NCBI GenBank assembly: GCA_030148915.1
Contig: JASBSN010000095.1
Span: forward strand, 1-45,298
Reading direction: 5' to 3'
DNA length: 45,298 nt
Origin: Thiogranum sp.
GTDB lineage: Bacteria > Pseudomonadota > Gammaproteobacteria > DSM-19610
Position numbers and translations under genes: made by a program. The notes below the pieces were generated by a model. It did not search any database. It was not told the DNA's origin and saw only the letters and a program-made list of their open reading frames with translations. Shown here piece by piece: positions 18,876-28,771 of this stretch. Every line of letters starts with the position of its first letter. The stretch's first letter is position 1.

Positions 18876-19667
18876 ATGTTAGTCGATTCCCACTGTCATC
18901 TGGATTTACTCTGCAAAGACGCCACGGCGTTACCGGAGCTGCTCGATGCGGCCGGCGGGCAGGGCGTTGAGCATCTGCTGTGCGTGTCGGTCAGCCTGGA
19001 ACGCTTTGCGGCGATGATGCAGCTGATCATGCCCTACCCGCAGATATCGGCCTCGGTGGGCGTGCATCCGGATGGCACCGATGTGGAAGAACCCACGGTC
19101 GCTCAATTGTGCGCGCTGGCCGATCAGGAACGGATTGTCGCGGTGGGCGAGACCGGCCTTGATTATTTTCGCAGCGAGGGTGATGTTGAATGGCAGCGCG
19201 AGCGGTTCCGGCGTCATATACGCGCCGCGCGTGAGATAAAAAAGCCGCTGATCGTGCACACGCGCGCCGCCCGGGAAGACACGCTGAAAATTCTGGCCGA
19301 GGAAAATGCCGCCGAGACCGGTGGCGTATTACATTGTTTCACCGAAGACTGGGAGATGGCCAAAGCAGCCATGGAAATGAATTTTTATATTTCGTTTTCG
19401 GGCATCGTGACGTTCAAAAACGCCCGCGAGCTACAGACCGTCGCGCGCCAGCTGCCGCTGGAGAGAATGCTGGTGGAGACCGATTCGCCGTATCTTGCGC
19501 CCGTGCCAAAACGCGGTAAAACCAATCAACCGGCCTACGTCCGTTATGTTGCCGAGTTTATTGCCGAGCTGCGCGATACGAGCCTGGCCGGCGTGGCGGC
19601 GGCCACCACGGACAATTTTTATTCGCTGTTTCGTAGCGTGCCAAGGACAACAGCCGGCCAGGTTTGA
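18876..19667 (+). CDS. TatD-family metal-dependent hydrolase
   Basis: A 263-residue TIM-barrel amidohydrolase-superfamily protein (YcfH/YjjV/TatD type); relatives have metal-dependent DNase or D-aminoacyl-tRNA deacylase activity. Metal-site motifs in order: VDSHCHLDLL, VGETGLDYF, VHTRAARED, LHCFTEDWEM and VETDSPYLAPVPKRGKTNQ. It follows pilZ after 44 bp and is the last gene of the long plus-strand run, with an intrinsic terminator four bases after its stop. The exact member of the family cannot be decided here. Confidence 0.9.
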   Translation: MLVDSHCHLDLLCKDATALPELLDAAGGQGVEHLLCVSVSLERFAAMMQLIMPYPQISASVGVHPDGTDVEEPTVAQLCALADQERIVAVGETGLDYFRSEGDVEWQRERFRRHIRAAREIKKPLIVHTRAAREDTLKILAEENAAETGGVLHCFTEDWEMAKAAMEMNFYISFSGIVTFKNARELQTVARQLPLERMLVETDSPYLAPVPKRGKTNQPAYVRYVAEFIAELRDTSLAGVAAATTDNFYSLFRSVPRTTAGQV

Positions 19668-19670
19668 ACG

Positions 19671-19705
19671 CCGCGGCGCTATTCCATTGTGTGCCGCGGG
19701 TTTTT
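19671..19705 (+). terminator. intrinsic terminator after tatD
   Basis: Stem CCGCGGCGC (19671-19679) / GTGCCGCGG (19691-19699), nine pairs with one G-U, an 11-nt loop, then G and five T. This is a classic rho-independent terminator and marks the end of the long plus-strand run. Confidence 0.85.
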
Positions 19706-19714
19706 CCCCGCTGA

Positions 19715-19746
19715 GGTATAAAGGCTTACCTCTGAGTGGTATAAAG
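19715..19746 (+). promoter_or_regulatory. direct repeat GGTATAAAG upstream of mlaC
   Basis: GGTATAAAG occurs at 19715-19723 and 19738-19746, each beginning 23 bp apart, with similar flanks (GAG before, TTAC after). Each contains TATAAA, a good -10, but neither has a -35 at proper distance, so it may be an activator-dependent promoter. GAGGTA/TACCTC (19713-19730) also forms a 6-bp inverted repeat. Confidence 0.35.
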
Positions 19747-19778
19747 TTACTCGTTATGGGCGCTTAAGGAGACAGAGG

Positions 19779-20423
19779 ATGGTTAAGCTTGAGAGGCGGC
19801 ATACCCTGGGTGCGTTTGCGGTCATCCTTGCGGCCTGGCTGCTGAGCACAACGGCTGGTGTGTTGGCGGCGACCGATTCGCCGCAGGCGCTGATCCGTTC
19901 AGTGACCGGCAATGTTCTGGACACCTTGCGCGCCCAGCGCGGCAACAATGCCATGAGCCAGGCCAAACTGGTGGAACTGATCGAACAGCAGGTGGTGCCG
20001 TATTTCGATTTTAAGTTGATGTCGGCCCAGGTGCTGGGGCGCTACTGGCGCGGGGCCGAGGAAACTCAGCGTGAACAGTTCACCGCCGCGTTCAAACAAC
20101 TGTTGACGAATACTTACGCGTCGGTTTTCGGGCGTTACGAGGGGCAGACGGTGACGGTTCTCGACACGCAAAAATTGCCTGACTCCGAGCGGGTGTTGGT
20201 GACGACGACAGTCAAAAGCCCCGGCAAACCGGATATCCAGGTCGACTACCGTCTCTATCAGGATAATGGGAAATGGAAGATTTACGACGTGGTGGCTGAC
20301 GGTATCAGCCTGCTGATCAACTACCGTTCTGAATACGCCAGCGAGCTGGCGCACGGCAACCTGGAAGGCCTGATCGGTAAGCTCGAGGCTAAGAACGCGG
20401 CCTTTCAGAAAAAGTCACACTGA
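19779..20423 (+). CDS. mlaC: MlaC/Ttg2D-family periplasmic phospholipid-binding protein
   Basis: MlaC shuttles phospholipids between the outer-membrane MlaA complex and the inner-membrane MlaFEDB transporter. The 214-residue protein has a signal peptide (charged start MVKLERRH, hydrophobic core AVILAAWLLSTTAGVLA) and the family core: VVPYFDFKLMSAQVLGRYWR, FKQLLTNTYASVFGRYEGQ and WKIYDVVADGISLLINYRSE. The start has AAGGAG (19767-19772) at ideal distance. It stands alone: no mlaF, mlaE, mlaD or mlaB adjoins it, so it may be a second copy or a single-gene locus. It has its own control region after the tatD terminator. Confidence 0.9.
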   Translation: MVKLERRHTLGAFAVILAAWLLSTTAGVLAATDSPQALIRSVTGNVLDTLRAQRGNNAMSQAKLVELIEQQVVPYFDFKLMSAQVLGRYWRGAEETQREQFTAAFKQLLTNTYASVFGRYEGQTVTVLDTQKLPDSERVLVTTTVKSPGKPDIQVDYRLYQDNGKWKIYDVVADGISLLINYRSEYASELAHGNLEGLIGKLEAKNAAFQKKSH

Positions 20424-20489
20424 ATCAAGTTTATTATCAATAAAAATAATCAGATACATCTAATAGTTAATGTGATTTACTGTGGTAGG

Positions 20490-20504
20490 GCGGGGTTGCC
20501 CCGC
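20490..20504 (+). other. short GC hairpin downstream of mlaC
   Basis: GCGGGG-TTG-CCCCGC, a perfect 6-bp stem about 65 bp after the mlaC stop. It is followed by TGTTAAG rather than a T-run, so termination is possible but weak. Confidence 0.4.
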
Positions 20505-20529
20505 TGTTAAGTCGGTCACATATCTGCCG

Positions 20530-20658
20530 TTATATTTGCACCAGGACACAGAATACGGCTCCGCGAAGCCCTGATGTGCCGGGAACGGACACCCCTTTCG
20601 CAATAGCAACCACACCAGCCACAGACGCCGGGATGGCGCAGATATCGAACACGGACAT
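20530..20658 (-). CDS. possible small hydrophobic protein
   Basis: A 42-codon frame from ATG 20658: MSVFDICAIPASVAGVVAIA followed by KGVSVPGTSGLRGAVFCVLV and QI. It is predicted to hold a short membrane-compatible stretch (about residues 9-20) and a second hydrophobic end. GGAAAAG precedes the ATG at acceptable distance. It diverges from the PilZ-domain gene. I recognise no family; codon third positions are mixed and do not prove coding. It may equally be chance. Confidence 0.25.
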   Translation of the reverse strand: MSVFDICAIPASVAGVVAIAKGVSVPGTSGLRGAVFCVLVQI

Positions 20659-20723
20659 GGCTTTTCCGGCGTGCTTCGTGCGTGCACGAAAACCCGCCGC
20701 CACCTTGCACCAGAGGCTCTGCC

Positions 20724-21131
20724 GTGGAACGACGACAGGTAACACGTAAACAGATCGAAGTGGATGTGGAAATCGCCCAACCGGGAGCCGAGCGTTGTTA
20801 CGGCTTCGCCGCGGATATCAGCCGTCGCGGTGTCTCCGTGCACCTGTGGAAAGGCGCAGTTTGCGCCGAGCAGCGCGCAGTGACTCTCAACTTCAGAATT
20901 TGGACCGGCCGCGAGACCCTGTACCGGAAAATGTATGCCCGGGTGATACACGCCGACGGCCAGGATCTCGGGCTGGCGTTTATCGAGCATGACTTCATCG
21001 CCGAGGCGATCATCAAAGATCTGCTGTACTACCAAAAACACGAAAGGCGCAAACAGATGCCGAGCGTCGACGCCGGGCAGGGCGCGCTCAGCGCGCCGCT
21101 CAAGCCGGATATGGAGCCTTCGGCGCTGTGA
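20724..21131 (+). CDS. PilZ-domain protein with c-di-GMP-binding motifs
   Basis: A 135-residue cytoplasmic PilZ protein. Unlike the pilZ gene at 18472 it carries both c-di-GMP signatures: RQVTR (Arg4 and Arg8, RxxxR) and DISRRG (Asp31-Gly36, DxSxxG), followed by beta strands VTLNFRIW, YARVIHADGQDLGLAFIE. After the domain there is a short helical tail (AEAIIKDLLYYQKHERRKQ) and a disordered end. GTG 20724 places RxxxR near the N-terminus as usual and has AGAGG nine bases upstream; a GTG at 20682 is an alternative. It is probably a c-di-GMP effector; the target is unknown. It converges with the acyl-CoA synthetase gene, only 11 bp away. Confidence 0.82.
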   Translation: MERRQVTRKQIEVDVEIAQPGAERCYGFAADISRRGVSVHLWKGAVCAEQRAVTLNFRIWTGRETLYRKMYARVIHADGQDLGLAFIEHDFIAEAIIKDLLYYQKHERRKQMPSVDAGQGALSAPLKPDMEPSAL

Positions 21132-21142
21132 TCAAGGCGGCC

Positions 21143-22951
<1,809 letters not shown>

Positions 22952-22957
22952 AGGCGT

Positions 22958-25024
22958 TTAGCCGCTCCCCGGTGGGGGTTCGATAAAGCCGGCCATTTTG
23001 TCCCAGCCGGCGTCCGGACTGAAACGGGCGCCGTGGCGCTGCTCCAGAGTCTGCAGTTGCTGATAGAGCGTGTCGGCTCCCACTGTGCGGATATAGTGTG
23101 ACGGTCCGCCGCGAAACGGCGCGAAGCCGGTGCCGTAAATCATGCCGCCGTCCAATAGCTCGGTGTCGGCGACGACGCCTTCGCGCAGACATGCGACCAC
23201 TTCGTTGAGCATGCGCAGAATCAGTCGGTCGATAATCTCGCTGTCGCCCTGAAATCCGCGTGGCACGGGCTTCTTTACCGGTTTGCCGTTTTTGTAATGG
23301 TAAAACCCCTCACCGGTCTTGCGCCCGAGCCGTCGCTGCCCGACCAGTTCGTGCAGGCGTTGCGGCACGCTGGTGCCCAGATGCGAGGAGAGAATTTCGG
23401 CCACGTGCAGGCAGATATCCAGACCCACGGTGTCGGCCAGTTCCACCGGCCCCATCGGCATCCCGAAAGCGAGCGCCTGACGGTCGATTTCGGTCACCGG
23501 GACACCTTCGGTTTCCAGCTCCACGGCTTCGAGCAGATACGGCATCAGGATGCGGTTAATGAGAAACCCCGGGGTGCTGCTGACCGGCAGCGGCAGACGC
23601 TCGATACGGCGGGTGAAACCGATCGCCCGGGCGACACAGTCGCTGTCGGTCAGTTCGTCACGCACGATTTCGACCAACTGCATTTTTGCCACCGGATTGA
23701 AAAAATGCAGGCCCACCAAGCGCTCCGGTCGCGCCAGGACGCTACGCAGTTCCTGCAGCGGCAAGCTGGAGGTATTGGTGGCCAATAAAGCCCCGGCTTT
23801 CATCCGTGGTTCGAGCTGTCGGTACAGCGCGCGTTTCGCCTCGGCGTCTTCGAAGATAGCCTCGATCACCACGTCGGCGCGCTCCACACCCAGGCTCTGG
23901 TGATCGGGCATCAGGCGATCCATGGCCTCTTGCATCGGACGCGGGCGTTTCAGACGCTTCTTGAACAGCCCCGCGGCGCGTTTTATCGCCGGCGCGATAC
24001 GCTCCGGCGACTGATCGGCGAGGGTCACCTGCATGCCACGCAGGGCGCACCAGGCGGCGATGTCGCCGCCCATGATACCGGCGCCGACGACGTGGACATG
24101 CTGTGGACGAAAATCGCTGCCGCGTCCCAGCGCCTTGAGATTGTCCTGCAGAACAAAGGCGCGGATCAGATTCTGCGCAGTCGAGCCGACAACCAGATCG
24201 GCCACCGATTCGGCCTCGGCGTGCATCATCTCGCGCACCCGATCGCCGTGCTCGCGCCACAGCTCGATCAGCGCATAAGGGGCGGGGTAGTGATCGGGAC
24301 GGGCTTTTTTGGCCACCTGGCGGCGCAATACTCCGGCCAGCGCCGGACGGACCCAGGCGTGGTTACTGAGTCGTTGCAAGCGGCTCGCGCGGTGTGCAAA
24401 GGGTGGATCCAGAATCAGTTGACAGGCGGCGCGGTGCAAGTGGCGTTGCGCCACCGCGTGATCGACGAAGCCCATACGCTTTGCCGCGCGCGCATCGACA
24501 CTGCGTCCGCTCAACATTAGGTCCATGGCGTGCATGGCGCCGACCAGCGGACACAGACGCGCCGAGCCACCGAAGCCCGGATGGATACCGAGACGCACCT
24601 CCGGCAGACCCAGACGGGTCGAGGGGTCATCGCGGGCGATACGGTAACGGCAGGCCAGCGCCAGTTCCAGCCCGCCACCGAGACAGAAACCGTGGATCAG
24701 AGCGACACTTGGAAACGGCAGTGCGGCGAGCCGGTCGAAGACTTCCTGGCCGCGCTGAATTGCCGCCAGCGCCTGCTCGCGATTCTCCAGGCGGGCAAAT
24801 TCGCGCACGTCGGCGCCGGCGATAAAACCGTTGGGCTTGTCGGAGAGAATCACCAGGCCGCGCGGCGCGCGCTCGGTCAGCGCCAGAAGCTCCGCGTAAA
24901 AGGCTTCGAGCACCGGCGCCGAGAGTACATTGGTGCTACTGTCGCGCTTGTCGAAGTGCAGCCAGGCGACATTGTCGTCGTCGATGACGGTATACAGATC
25001 GGCGTCTCTGGCGGGGGTGTCCAT
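22958..25024 (-). CDS. fadJ: bifunctional enoyl-CoA hydratase / 3-hydroxyacyl-CoA dehydrogenase
   Basis: Beta-oxidation multifunctional alpha subunit, 688 residues. N-terminal crotonase domain: oxyanion-hole GFIAGADVREFA, and the two catalytic glutamates in FCLGGGLELALACR and LGLPEVRLGIHPGFGGSARL. C-terminal dehydrogenase: NAD loop VHVVGAGIMGGDIAAW, the catalytic histidine in GLHFFNPVAKMQLVEIV, and FLINRILMPYLLEAVE. The length and the partner thiolase of FadI size favour FadJ over FadB. ATG 25024 overlaps the thiolase stop by one base, so an upstream in-frame start within the thiolase is unnecessary. Confidence 0.9.
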   Translation of the reverse strand: MDTPARDADLYTVIDDDNVAWLHFDKRDSSTNVLSAPVLEAFYAELLALTERAPRGLVILSDKPNGFIAGADVREFARLENREQALAAIQRGQEVFDRLAALPFPSVALIHGFCLGGGLELALACRYRIARDDPSTRLGLPEVRLGIHPGFGGSARLCPLVGAMHAMDLMLSGRSVDARAAKRMGFVDHAVAQRHLHRAACQLILDPPFAHRASRLQRLSNHAWVRPALAGVLRRQVAKKARPDHYPAPYALIELWREHGDRVREMMHAEAESVADLVVGSTAQNLIRAFVLQDNLKALGRGSDFRPQHVHVVGAGIMGGDIAAWCALRGMQVTLADQSPERIAPAIKRAAGLFKKRLKRPRPMQEAMDRLMPDHQSLGVERADVVIEAIFEDAEAKRALYRQLEPRMKAGALLATNTSSLPLQELRSVLARPERLVGLHFFNPVAKMQLVEIVRDELTDSDCVARAIGFTRRIERLPLPVSSTPGFLINRILMPYLLEAVELETEGVPVTEIDRQALAFGMPMGPVELADTVGLDICLHVAEILSSHLGTSVPQRLHELVGQRRLGRKTGEGFYHYKNGKPVKKPVPRGFQGDSEIIDRLILRMLNEVVACLREGVVADTELLDGGMIYGTGFAPFRGGPSHYIRTVGADTLYQQLQTLEQRHGARFSPDAGWDKMAGFIEPPPGSG

Positions 25025-26334
25025 CAGGCGACTCCTTCGATCAGCATGGCGCCGCCCTGGCCACCGCCGATACACAGGCTGGCCATGCCGCGTTGCGCCC
25101 CGGTACGTTGCAGCGTTTTGGCCAGATGCAGCACAATGCGCGCACCACTGGCACCGACCGGGTGACCGAGCGAGACGCCGCCGCCATCAACATTCAGGTG
25201 TTCCTCGTCAATCGCTGCGAAGGGTTGTTCCAGCCCGAGTTCGTCGCGGCAATAGTCCCGGTCCTGCCAGGCGTAGAGACAGGCCTGAACCTGGGCGGCG
25301 AACGCTTCGTTGATTTCCCAGTAGTCGATGTCCTCGCTGCCCAATGCATTGCGCGTCATTAGCGGCGCCATGGCGTGCACCGGGCCGAGGCCCATCTGGG
25401 CGGGATCGACCCCCGCCCACTGAGTATCCAGCACCCGTGCCAGTACCGGCAGCCGGTAGCGCTCGACGGCATCCTCTCCTGCCAGTATCAGCCAGGCGGC
25501 GCCATCGGTGACCTGGGCGCTGTTGCCGGCGGTGACCTTGCCGAACGGCCGGTCGAAGACCGGCTTCAGGCGCGCCAGTTGCGCCATGCTGGTATCGGCG
25601 CGAAGACCGTCATCGGCGGCGTAGTAGCGTCCCCGCGAGTCGTAGATGACTTCGATTTCATCGAGGTGTTGCTGCTCCTGGGCCGCGGCCAGGCGCTGGT
25701 GGCTGCGCAGCGCGTAACTGTCCATATGCTCCCGGGTGATGGCGAAACGGTGGGCGAGAATCTCGGCGGTCTGGCCCATATTGAGTCCGACGATCGGATC
25801 GGTGAGACCGCGCAGTAAAGCGATCACCGGTTGCAGTAGCGCCGGTCGAAACGCCAGGGCGCTACGCGCTTTGGCGCCGAGGCCGCGGGCTTTGTTGAAA
25901 TGGCCCAACCAGGCAGCCATGGCTTCGCTGAACAACAACGGTGCGTGACTCATCGCCTCAACCCCGCCGGCCAGAACCAGTTGCGAGCGGCCGCTGGCGA
26001 TGTCCTGGGCGGCACTATCCAAGGCCTGCAGACCCGAGGCACAGTTGCGCTGCACGGTCCAGGCCGGGGTTTTTTCGCCGCAGCCCAGCCGCAGGGCGAC
26101 GACGCGGGCGATATTGGCCTCGTCGGCGCCGGGCATGACACAGCCGAGAATCACCTGATCGAAAGTTTCGGGCGCAAAGGGTTGCCGATAGAGCAGGGCG
26201 CGGGCGGCCTGAAAGGCCAGATCGGCGGCGTGAAAGGGGCCTGGGACACCGCGCGCGCGGAGAAAAGGCGTACGCCTGCCGTCTACGATGTAGACCGGCC
26301 GGCCTGATGCGAGTGGGTTGACGGCTGCTGCCAT
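25024..26334 (-). CDS. fadI: acetyl-CoA C-acyltransferase (3-ketoacyl-CoA thiolase)
   Basis: The 436-residue thiolase, the same length as E. coli FadI, cleaves 3-ketoacyl-CoA to acetyl-CoA and shortened acyl-CoA. The nucleophile Cys is in QRNCASGLQALDSA, the active-site His in SLGHPVGASGARIV, and the second Cys in SLCIGGGQGGAMLIEG; INEAFAAQVQ is also present. The loop region GLGAKARSALAFRPALLQPV is longer than in FadA, again as in FadI. The ATG at 26334 lies 52 bases inside the end of fadE, an unusually long overlap, but VYIVDGRRTPFLRARG shows that the frame is real right up to the overlap. Confidence 0.92.
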   Translation of the reverse strand: MAAAVNPLASGRPVYIVDGRRTPFLRARGVPGPFHAADLAFQAARALLYRQPFAPETFDQVILGCVMPGADEANIARVVALRLGCGEKTPAWTVQRNCASGLQALDSAAQDIASGRSQLVLAGGVEAMSHAPLLFSEAMAAWLGHFNKARGLGAKARSALAFRPALLQPVIALLRGLTDPIVGLNMGQTAEILAHRFAITREHMDSYALRSHQRLAAAQEQQHLDEIEVIYDSRGRYYAADDGLRADTSMAQLARLKPVFDRPFGKVTAGNSAQVTDGAAWLILAGEDAVERYRLPVLARVLDTQWAGVDPAQMGLGPVHAMAPLMTRNALGSEDIDYWEINEAFAAQVQACLYAWQDRDYCRDELGLEQPFAAIDEEHLNVDGGGVSLGHPVGASGARIVLHLAKTLQRTGAQRGMASLCIGGGQGGAMLIEGVA

Positions 26335-28760
26335 GAATGCTGCTCCTCCTTCCAGTAAGTCGCCGGAAAATCATCGACACCGATAACCGCGCGCCGGGCG
26401 GCGACCGCAGCTCTTACCTGGGCCGCGGCGCGTGCGTCGATGATATCGCCGGCAACAGCTTCCACCAGGCTGCTTTCGGGGTCGCCCGACGCCAACTCTC
26501 CACTGCGCATGGCGCGACGCAAGAGCGTCAGCACCGGTTGCGCGGCCGTGGTCCTTTCGAGCGCGACTTCAAGTTGTGCCAGCGCATCGGCCTCGTCCGT
26601 GGAAAGGTACAATCCTTCAGTGAGCCGATCGCGCCCGGCACCCCAGCGCTGGATGACATTGGCCGCACGCTGCACCAGCGCATCGTCGGGCGCCCGGTAA
26701 ACGGCGCCGAACGGGAACAGTATGGTTTTCAACAGAGCTCCCTGCAAGCGTCCCGGGAAATTAGCGTAGACCTCGAACAGTTTGGTCTGCATGTTGTAAA
26801 GACAGTCCTGCATGGCCCATTCCAGCAACGGCCGGTCGACGGCCTGGCGACCCTGATCGGCGAAGCGCTTCAGGGCCGCTGAGGCCAGGTAGAGATGACT
26901 CAGCACATCGCCCAGTCTGGCCGACAAGGACTCGCGGCGCTTCAGGTTGCCACCGAGTGTCAGCAGCGCGGCTTCCGCGGTGACGGCGAACACCGCGCAC
27001 ATGCGCGTCAGCTGACGATAGTGCACGGCTTCCTGGCGCTGTTCCGGAGCGCGGGCAAAGCGCGCTCCGGTGAGGCCATGAAACACCGCGCGGGCGAGGT
27101 TGCTGAGTAACAAACGCAGATGACCGAAGAGCGCGCCATCGAAGCGCTCTACATTAGAGTCCTGTGCACTGCGTATTTCCTCCAGCAAAAAAGGGTGGCA
27201 GCGCAGCGCGCCCTGGCCAAAAATGATCAGGCTGCGGGTGAGTATGTTGGCGCCCTCGACCGTGATACTGATCGGTATCGCCTGGTAGACACGCCCGAGG
27301 TAGTTGCGCGGCCCCATGCAAATACCGCGACCGCCGTGTATATCCATGGCATCGTCGATCACTTTGCGCATGCGTTCGGTCAAATGGTATTTGACAATCG
27401 CCGAGGCGACGGATGGTTTTTCGTGCTTGTCCACGGCCAGCGTGGTAAGGCCGCGGGCGGCATCCATCAGGTAGGCGTTGCCGGCGATTCGCCCGAGCAC
27501 TTCGGCCACCCCTTCGAAGCGGCCGATGGGCGTTTTGAACTGCTTGCGCACCGCCGCGTAAGCGCCACAGGCGCGCGCGGCCAGTTTGCCCGCCCCGGTG
27601 CTGAGCGCCGGTAAGGAAATCGCTCTGCCGTCGGCCAGACACTCCATCAGCATGCGCCAGCCCTGACCGATGCACGCCTGACCGCCGATAATCCACTCCA
27701 GTGGAATGAGAACGTCGTGTCCGCGATTGGGGCCGTTCATGAACGCTTGGTTCAACGGTAAATGGCGCCGGCCTATCTCGACGCCCGCGGTAGTGGTCGG
27801 GATGAGCGCCAGCGTAATCCCGAGCTCCTCGGTCTCGCCGAGCAGATGGTCCGGGTCGTAAAGCTTGAACGCCAGCCCCAGTACGGTGGCCACCGGACCG
27901 AGGGTAATATAGCGCTTTTCCCAGTTGAGGCGGATGCACAGACGCTGTTCGCCGTCGAACAGTTCGCGACAGACGACGCCGCGATCGGGCATGGCGGCGG
28001 CGTCGCTGCCCGCCTCTGGCCCGGTCAAGGCGAAGCAGGGGATTTCCTCGCCACACGCCAGTCGCGGCAGATAGTGTTCCTTCTGCGCCTCGGTGCCGTA
28101 TTGCAGCAGTAGCTGCGCCGGCCCCAGCGAATTGGGCACCATGGCGGTGACCGCCGTGGTGATACTACGACTGGCGATTTTCATGACGACACTGGAATGG
28201 CCGTGGGCACTGAATTCCAGGCCGCCATAAAGCTTGGGTATAATCATGCCGAAGAAACGCTGCTGTTTGAGAAACTCCCACACCGGCGCCGGCAGGTCGT
28301 GCAGTTGCTCGGTGATGCTCCAGTCGTCGATCATCGAGCACAACGTGTTGACCGGTCCGTCGATGAATGCCTGTTCCTCGTCGCTGAGCCGGGGTTGCGG
28401 GTAGCCGAGCAAGTGAGACCAGTCGGGCGCGCCGCTGAACAACTGCGCCTCCCACCAGGTGGTGCCGGCCTCGAGCGCCTCGCGCTCGGTCGCCGACATC
28501 GCCGGCGTCATGCGCTGAAAAAGCTTCATTATGCGGGCGCTGAACAGCGTGCGACGCAATGCCGGAAAGCCCAATGCCACGGCCAGCGGCACAAACACCA
28601 GCCACACCGGTGCCAGCACCCAGGCGCTAAGCTCATGGTAAAACGGCCAGACGAGCAGGTAGAGCGCGGTGGCGGCAGTCCACAGCCATCCCGGCGAGCG
28701 CCTCGCCGCCAGCACCCACGCCAGCGTGAAAACCACAATCAGTTCGATGAACACGCTCAT
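26283..28760 (-). CDS. fadE: membrane-associated acyl-CoA dehydrogenase
   Basis: The 825-residue FadE (YafH-type) enzyme performs the first, FAD-dependent oxidation of acyl-CoA. Two or three hydrophobic segments at the N-terminus (about residues 3-65) anchor it in the inner membrane, as in the E. coli protein of 814 residues. The dehydrogenase core shows FALTGPEAGSDAAAMPD, LNWEKRYITLGPVATV, DAMDIHGGRGICMGPRNYL and ITVEGANILTRSLIIFGQGA; an FadE-specific C-terminal extension of about 270 residues follows. It lies 11 bp after the YiiX-like gene and overlaps fadI by 52 bp. Confidence 0.94.
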   Translation of the reverse strand: MSVFIELIVVFTLAWVLAARRSPGWLWTAATALYLLVWPFYHELSAWVLAPVWLVFVPLAVALGFPALRRTLFSARIMKLFQRMTPAMSATEREALEAGTTWWEAQLFSGAPDWSHLLGYPQPRLSDEEQAFIDGPVNTLCSMIDDWSITEQLHDLPAPVWEFLKQQRFFGMIIPKLYGGLEFSAHGHSSVVMKIASRSITTAVTAMVPNSLGPAQLLLQYGTEAQKEHYLPRLACGEEIPCFALTGPEAGSDAAAMPDRGVVCRELFDGEQRLCIRLNWEKRYITLGPVATVLGLAFKLYDPDHLLGETEELGITLALIPTTTAGVEIGRRHLPLNQAFMNGPNRGHDVLIPLEWIIGGQACIGQGWRMLMECLADGRAISLPALSTGAGKLAARACGAYAAVRKQFKTPIGRFEGVAEVLGRIAGNAYLMDAARGLTTLAVDKHEKPSVASAIVKYHLTERMRKVIDDAMDIHGGRGICMGPRNYLGRVYQAIPISITVEGANILTRSLIIFGQGALRCHPFLLEEIRSAQDSNVERFDGALFGHLRLLLSNLARAVFHGLTGARFARAPEQRQEAVHYRQLTRMCAVFAVTAEAALLTLGGNLKRRESLSARLGDVLSHLYLASAALKRFADQGRQAVDRPLLEWAMQDCLYNMQTKLFEVYANFPGRLQGALLKTILFPFGAVYRAPDDALVQRAANVIQRWGAGRDRLTEGLYLSTDEADALAQLEVALERTTAAQPVLTLLRRAMRSGELASGDPESSLVEAVAGDIIDARAAAQVRAAVAARRAVIGVDDFPATYWKEEQHSWQQPSTHSHQAGRSTS

Positions 28761-28771
28761 GGCTGCCTCCG

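Larger units (their letters stand above)
20424..20723. other. gap between mlaC and PilZ-domain gene
   Basis: 300 bp. The first 60 bp are AT-rich. A 6-bp-stem hairpin lies at 20490-20504. On the minus strand a 42-codon frame (20530-20658) encodes a hydrophobic peptide and is entered separately. I see no RNA gene and no clear plus-strand promoter for the PilZ-domain gene. Confidence 0.6.
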
